A DNA stretch of 64,000 nucleotides from Bordetella ansorpii (GTDB lineage: Bacteria > Pseudomonadota > Gammaproteobacteria > Burkholderiales > Burkholderiaceae_B). Below are positions 59,877 through 64,000 of this stretch, piece after piece. The notes below the pieces were generated by a model. It saw only the letters and a program-made list of their open reading frames with translations, did not search any database and had not been told where the DNA came from. The stretch lies in assembly GCF_900078315.1 (NCBI RefSeq), contig NZ_FKBS01000029.1:417556-481555 (forward strand). The letters run 5' to 3'. Made by a program: the position numbers and the translations under genes. Every line of letters starts with the position of its first letter. The first letter of the stretch is position 1.

Positions 59877-61247
59877 TTATGACATTGCCGCCGCGATCTC
59901 CCGGATATCCTCTGCCGGCGCCGGCCTGCCCAGCAGGAAACCCTGCATCAGGTGGCAGCCCAGTGCGTCCAGGATCTTGCGCTGGCCGGCCGTTTCCACG
60001 CCCTCGGCGACCACGGTCAGCCCCAGCGCCCGGCACATCACCAGCACCGACAGCACCACGTCGCGGCTGACCGCGTCGGTCTCGATGTCGGCGATGAAGC
60101 CGCGATCGAGCTTGACCCAGTCCAGCGGCAGCTTGCGCAGGTGCGTCAGGCTGGAATAACCCACGCCGAAGTCGTCCAGCGCCACGCCGATGCCGCGCGC
60201 GCGCAGGCTGTTCATGGTGCCGACGTGCCGTTCGTACTGCGAGATGAACAGCGATTCGGTGATTTCCAGCACCAGCCGGTTGGGCGGCAGGCGGCTGTTG
60301 GCCAGCGCATGGTTGACCTGCACCGGCAGCGCCGCCGAATACATCTGCCGCACCGACAGGTTGACGTGCAGTTGCCACGAGGGCGGCCAATGCGCCGCGT
60401 GCGAGCAGGCGGTCTCCAGCACCCAGGCGCCCAGCGGCACGATCAGCCCGGTGCGCTCGGCCAGCTCGATGGCCAGGGCCGGCGAGATGGCGCCCTGCGT
60501 GGGATGGTGCCAGCGCAGCAGCGCCTCGCAACCCTTGATGGTGGCCGTGGGGCTATCCCATAGCGGCTGGAAATAGACTTCGAACTGGTCCATGGAGGAC
60601 GAGGCCAGCGCCACCCGCAGGTCGTGCTCGAGTCCGCGGAAATGGCGCTGGCGTTCGAGCATGGCGGGCTCGAACATGGTCCAGGCCGATTCGCTGTCCT
60701 CTTCCACGTGCAGCATGCCCAGCAACAGGCTGCGCTCCAGTTCCTCGATGCTGGCGCCGTGGTCGGGATACAGCGCCACCGAGAGGCGGAACTCGACCAG
60801 CAGCGGCTGGCCGTGCATTTCGTAGGGCCAGGAAAGCTGTTCGATGATGTGCGGCGCCAGCTCGCGCGCGGCCCAGCGGTCGGTGTCGGAGGCCCAGACC
60901 AGGAAGGAATACGAGGAATAGCGCGCCACCAGGCAGTCGGGCGCGACGTGCCGCAGACGGTCGGCCACCATGGACTGCAGCGACTGATTGTCGGCGATGT
61001 CCAGCATGGCGCTGAGCTCGGCGTGATGCACCACCTGGATGAGGAACATGGCGCCCGGCGGCCCGCCGGTGCGCTGCAGGCTGGGCTGGATGCGTCGGCG
61101 CAGGGCATCCACCGTGAGCGCGCCCGTGAGGGTGTCGCGGGCGAACCGGCGGCGCAACGTGAGCTCCCTGCAGACAAAGAAGATGCAGACTACCAGCACG
61201 ATCAATGCTGATATGCCGCTCTGTCCGACCAGGTCACTCCAACCCAC
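59877..61247 (-). CDS. Membrane EAL-domain cyclic-di-GMP phosphodiesterase
   Basis: A 456-residue protein: one N-terminal membrane helix (about 10-28), a degenerate GGDEF-like domain (about 35-185, with SYSFLVW in place of GGDEF) and an EAL domain. EAL residues are all seen: [39 protein letters not shown] and QGFLLGRP, so it should hydrolyse c-di-GMP. No sensor domain is visible, so membrane location or the GGDEF-like part must give control. Confidence 0.88.
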   Translation of the reverse strand: MGWSDLVGQSGISALIVLVVCIFFVCRELTLRRRFARDTLTGALTVDALRRRIQPSLQRTGGPPGAMFLIQVVHHAELSAMLDIADNQSLQSMVADRLRHVAPDCLVARYSSYSFLVWASDTDRWAARELAPHIIEQLSWPYEMHGQPLLVEFRLSVALYPDHGASIEELERSLLLGMLHVEEDSESAWTMFEPAMLERQRHFRGLEHDLRVALASSSMDQFEVYFQPLWDSPTATIKGCEALLRWHHPTQGAISPALAIELAERTGLIVPLGAWVLETACSHAAHWPPSWQLHVNLSVRQMYSAALPVQVNHALANSRLPPNRLVLEITESLFISQYERHVGTMNSLRARGIGVALDDFGVGYSSLTHLRKLPLDWVKLDRGFIADIETDAVSRDVVLSVLVMCRALGLTVVAEGVETAGQRKILDALGCHLMQGFLLGRPAPAEDIREIAAAMS

Positions 61248-61438
61248 GAAGACCCCTCATGAACTCCACGCCACCGTAGACGCGGATCTTTTGCATTTAG
61301 CCAATAGCACTCGCACCCGGCGGGTGCACCCGGAATTATCTACGATTTGGTTACGTTCAAATGGCACATTTATCAAATGTTTTCCATTTACTTCTCGGCG
61401 AAACCGGTTTTTTGACGCATGTTGCACCGCCGCACGGT

Positions 61439-62935
61439 TCATGACGAGCAACTGACTTCGATCCCGCGCGCCCAGTCCGGCGGCAGCCCCGCATAACCTT
61501 CATGGCCGGAAACCGCCGTGTAGGGATCGCGCAGCAGGCGCAGCAACGTGTCGATTTCGGACGGATCGCCCTGCTGCGCGGCTCGTATCGCCTGCTCGGC
61601 CAGATGGTTGCGCAATACATACAGGGGATTGACCTGATCCATGGCCAGCGCCCGCTCGCCGGCCGGCCGGCCATCGGCCGCGTGGCGCGCCTGCAAACGG
61701 GCCAGCCACTGGCCCGCCGCCGGCCGGTCGATGAACAGATCCAGGAACGGCTGGGACTCGCCGCGTACCGCGTCGGCCATGCGGCGGAACGTCAACGTGA
61801 AATCGGCCTGGCCCGTGTGCATCAGGCGCAGCAGTTCGTCCAGCAGTTCCTCGTCCTCGGGCAGCCATTGCGCCAGCCCCACCTTGGCCGCCATCCGGTC
61901 GTGGAAGGCCTGGGTGAAGACGGCCTCGTAGCCTTCGAGTACGGCGCGCAGGGCATCGGCGTCGTCGACGATGGCGTGCAGGCTGCCCGCCAGGCGGTAC
62001 AGGTTCCATAGCCCCACCGAGGGCTGGCGGTTCCAGGCGTAGCGGCCCTGGCTGTCGGTGTGGTTGCAGATATGGCCCAGCTGGAACGCGTCCATGAAGC
62101 CATACGGACCGTAGTCCAGCGTCAGGCCCAGGATGGACATGTTGTCGGTGTTCATCACGCCGTGGCAGAAGCCCACGGCCTGCCAGTCGGCCATCAGGCG
62201 TGCGGTGCGGCGCGTCACTTCGTCCAGCAGCGCCACCAGCGGGCCCTTGTCCCCTTCGGCATCGCGGCACTGCGGGTAGAAGCGGTCGATGACATAGTCG
62301 GCCAGCGTGCGCAGCAGTTCGGGCTCGCGGTTCGAGGCCCAGTGCTCGAACGACCCGAAGCGCACGAAGCTGGGCGCCATGCGGGTGACAATGGCGGCCG
62401 TTTCCACGCTCTCGCGGATCACCGGATCGTCGGATACCACCAGGGCCAGCGCGCGGGTCGTGGGAATGCCCAGGCCGGCCATGGCTTCGCTGGCCAGGTA
62501 TTCGCGCACCGACGAGCGCAGCACGGCTCGGCCGTCGCCCATGCGCGAGTACGGCGTCATGCCGGCACCCTTCAACTGCAGTTCCCAGTTGCCCTGGGGG
62601 CCGCGCACTTCGCCCAGCAGGTGGGCCCGCCCATCGCCCAGTTGGCCCGCCCAGACGCCGAACTGGTGGCCGCTGTACACGGCGGCCAGGGTGTCGCCGC
62701 CGGGCAGCGGCATCGCGCCGGACGCCACGGCCAGGAATTCGGGAGATTGCAACGCGGCGGGATCCAGGCCGATCAGGGCGGCGGCGTCGGGGTTCGCGTG
62801 CAACAGGCGCGGACCGGTCAACGGGCGCGCGGCCAGCCGGGTGTAGAACGCAGGCGGCAGCGCGGCGAAGCTGTTGTCGGTCCGCAGGTCGGACAGGCTG
62901 GCGGCCAGGGTGCTGGAACGGGAAACTGAATTCAT
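61439..62935 (-). CDS. selO: SelO protein adenylyltransferase (YdiU family)
   Basis: A 498-residue pseudokinase-fold enzyme that transfers AMP from ATP to Ser/Thr/Tyr of other proteins, linked to oxidative stress. QLKGAGMTPYSRMGDGRAVLRS, catalytic Asp region CHGVMNTDNMSILG and DYGPYGFMD are conserved. The C-terminal SCSS matches the usual Cys (Sec in eukaryotes). The ATG at 62935 gives the expected start NSFAALPPAFYT after a short tail. Confidence 0.92.
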   Translation of the reverse strand: MNSVSRSSTLAASLSDLRTDNSFAALPPAFYTRLAARPLTGPRLLHANPDAAALIGLDPAALQSPEFLAVASGAMPLPGGDTLAAVYSGHQFGVWAGQLGDGRAHLLGEVRGPQGNWELQLKGAGMTPYSRMGDGRAVLRSSVREYLASEAMAGLGIPTTRALALVVSDDPVIRESVETAAIVTRMAPSFVRFGSFEHWASNREPELLRTLADYVIDRFYPQCRDAEGDKGPLVALLDEVTRRTARLMADWQAVGFCHGVMNTDNMSILGLTLDYGPYGFMDAFQLGHICNHTDSQGRYAWNRQPSVGLWNLYRLAGSLHAIVDDADALRAVLEGYEAVFTQAFHDRMAAKVGLAQWLPEDEELLDELLRLMHTGQADFTLTFRRMADAVRGESQPFLDLFIDRPAAGQWLARLQARHAADGRPAGERALAMDQVNPLYVLRNHLAEQAIRAAQQGDPSEIDTLLRLLRDPYTAVSGHEGYAGLPPDWARGIEVSCSS

Positions 62936-63104
62936 GGATAGGCCTTCGTGCTGACGCAGGGCGCGGCATACAGGGAAGCGGGCCCGCCGGCGAGGGAAAC
63001 CCCCGCAAGAGGCATTCCCGACCGTACCGGACCCGCCCGGCGAACCGAGACACGCACCGGCATGCCGGTGCAATCCCGTATTCGCCGAGGGACGGCCCCG
63101 CCGC

Positions 63105-63476
63105 TCATGCGCGTTTTGCCCGGGCGGCGCGCTTGGCGGGCCGCACGTAGAAAATGGCGGACAGGAAAAAGACGGAGGACAGGACGATCTCGATGCCGGC
63201 CAGCGCGGCCGAGGCCGGCAGCGGGTCGGACATGGCGCGCACCACGCCTTCCATCAGGTACAGCAGCGACAGCATGGCCGCCCACTGATAGGTATAGACA
63301 TTGCCCCGCAGCACCCCGCGCAACGGCAGCGCCAGCGGCAAGGCTTTCAGGAACAGCAGCGACCCGCCCGGCCGCAGCGGGGCCAGGAAGATCTCCCAGG
63401 CCAGGCACAGCAGCAACAACGCCACCAGCGAGGCGGATGCGACACGGCGCAAAGTCGGATTCAGGGCTGCGGTCAT
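63105..63476 (-). CDS. DUF2069 membrane protein
   Basis: A 123-residue inner-membrane protein with four hydrophobic segments, recognised as DUF2069 (no known role). NVYTYQWAAMLSLLYLMEGVVRAM is the family core (in two parts). The stop is about 170 bp from selO. It diverges from yihY with a 16-bp gap, so the two promoters overlap the genes. Confidence 0.82.
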   Translation of the reverse strand: MTAALNPTLRRVASASLVALLLLCLAWEIFLAPLRPGGSLLFLKALPLALPLRGVLRGNVYTYQWAAMLSLLYLMEGVVRAMSDPLPASAALAGIEIVLSSVFFLSAIFYVRPAKRAARAKRA

Positions 63477-63492
63477 ACGCTATTATCGCCTG

Positions 63493-64000
63493 ATGAAGCA
63501 TCAGGCCGAGCCCGCCCCCGGCGTCCAGACGGAAGCCCCTTCCCCCCGTTCCCGGCGCCACACCTGGCTGGCCCGCATTGGACGCGCCACGCGTTTCGCG
63601 GCGGAACGCACCGGCGAGGAACGGCTGCTGCAGGTGGCCTCCAGCCTGACCTTCACCACGGTGCTGGCCATCGTGCCGATGCTGGCGGTGGCGCTGTCGC
63701 TGTTCACGGCGTTTCCCCTGTTCCAGGAATTCCGCCTCGCGCTGGAAGACTTCCTGACGAACAACCTGATGCCGCCGTCGGTCTCCAACAACGTCATGAA
63801 CTACCTGAACCAGTTCGCCCGCCAGGCCTCGCGCCTGACGGCCATCGGCGGCGCCTTCCTGGTGGTGACGTCGGTGCTGCTGATCATGACGATCGACAAG
63901 TCGTTCAACGACATCTGGCACGTCGCCCGCCAGCGGCCCTTCGTGCAGCGCGTGCTGGTGTACTGGTCGGTGATCACGCTGGGCCCCGTCGTGGCGGGCG
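63493..64000 (+). CDS. YihY/BrkB-family membrane protein (3' end outside window)
   Basis: The first 169 residues of a protein of the YihY/virulence factor BrkB family, which in Bordetella gives serum resistance (BrkB). The N-terminal region has a basic cytoplasmic tail then VASSLTFTTVLAIVPMLAVALSL and LTAIGGAFLVVTSVLLIMTIDKSFNDIW (in parts). The usual length is about 400 residues, so over half is outside. The start ATG follows a very short gap from DUF2069. Confidence 0.85.
   Translation, partial: MKHQAEPAPGVQTEAPSPRSRRHTWLARIGRATRFAAERTGEERLLQVASSLTFTTVLAIVPMLAVALSLFTAFPLFQEFRLALEDFLTNNLMPPSVSNNVMNYLNQFARQASRLTAIGGAFLVVTSVLLIMTIDKSFNDIWHVARQRPFVQRVLVYWSVITLGPVVAG

Overview
The window is GC-rich, densely coded proteobacterial chromosome. 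The gene content points to a betaproteobacterium of the Alcaligenaceae (Bordetella/Achromobacter group): several Bug/TctC-type solute receptors, an argD-argF-argG neighbourhood, the leuC-leuD-leuB-asd-fimV-truA-trpF run, a mannose-type EIIA/HPr/EI set without sugar permeases, a DUF3579 protein and a BrkB-like membrane protein. This placement is by recognition, not by a database search. About 60 genes are supported; the first (Ldh2-type dehydrogenase) and last (YihY/BrkB family) are cut by the window edges.

Layout. 0-7.4 kb: two divergent units for a probable sugar-acid or hydroxy-acid pathway. The minus-strand unit holds a DapA-like lyase, a Tat-exported SMP-30 lactonase, a FadR-type regulator and an Ldh2 dehydrogenase. 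The plus-strand unit holds two Bug receptors and a D-2-hydroxyacid dehydrogenase. A perfect palindrome fitting FadR/GntR operators lies between them. 7.4-13 kb: arginine biosynthesis (argD, argF, argG), a DUF3579 protein and a single-domain response regulator, closed by a long inverted-repeat element. 13-19.3 kb: UvrD helicase and an acyl desaturase (overlapping genes), a small exported protein and an RsmB-like rRNA methyltransferase with a repetitive N-terminal tail, coupled to purN. 20-25.6 kb: ribF-ileS-lspA-coaBC. 25.7-31 kb: a DsbC-like exported protein, YdjM and DedA membrane proteins, dut and an Old Yellow Enzyme. 31-39 kb: an Ehu-type polar amino acid ABC transporter, an orphan LivK-type receptor, an ornithine cyclodeaminase homologue, OsmC and an Nramp transporter with a Fur-like site. 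39-43 kb: ptsI, ptsH, EIIA-Man, gshB. 43-48.3 kb: infC and thrS, then a small plus-strand accessory group (LuxR-type regulator, Hpt protein, two small ORFs) ending at an intact tRNA-Val(GAC). 48.3-57.7 kb: trpF, truA, fimV, asd, leuB, leuD, leuC and a 2-hydroxyacid dehydrogenase. 57.8-64 kb: M48 lipoprotein peptidase, aroC, EAL phosphodiesterase, SelO, DUF2069 and the start of yihY.

The strongest non-routine signals are: (1) a threonyl-tRNA synthetase leader that looks like a classical attenuator, with a 42-codon leader ORF carrying three consecutive Thr codons near its end, then an intrinsic-terminator hairpin with a U-run, then the thrS Shine-Dalgarno; (2) a 31-bp copy of the tRNA-Val 3' end about 1 kb from the intact gene and in inverted orientation, with small phage-like genes between, suggesting a decayed and rearranged tRNA-integrated element between tRNA-Val and thrS; (3) a 130-bp element with perfect 32-bp inverted-repeat arms downstream of argG and the response regulator; and (4) an infC gene that starts with the rare codon ATC. 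None has been tested by search or folding software here.
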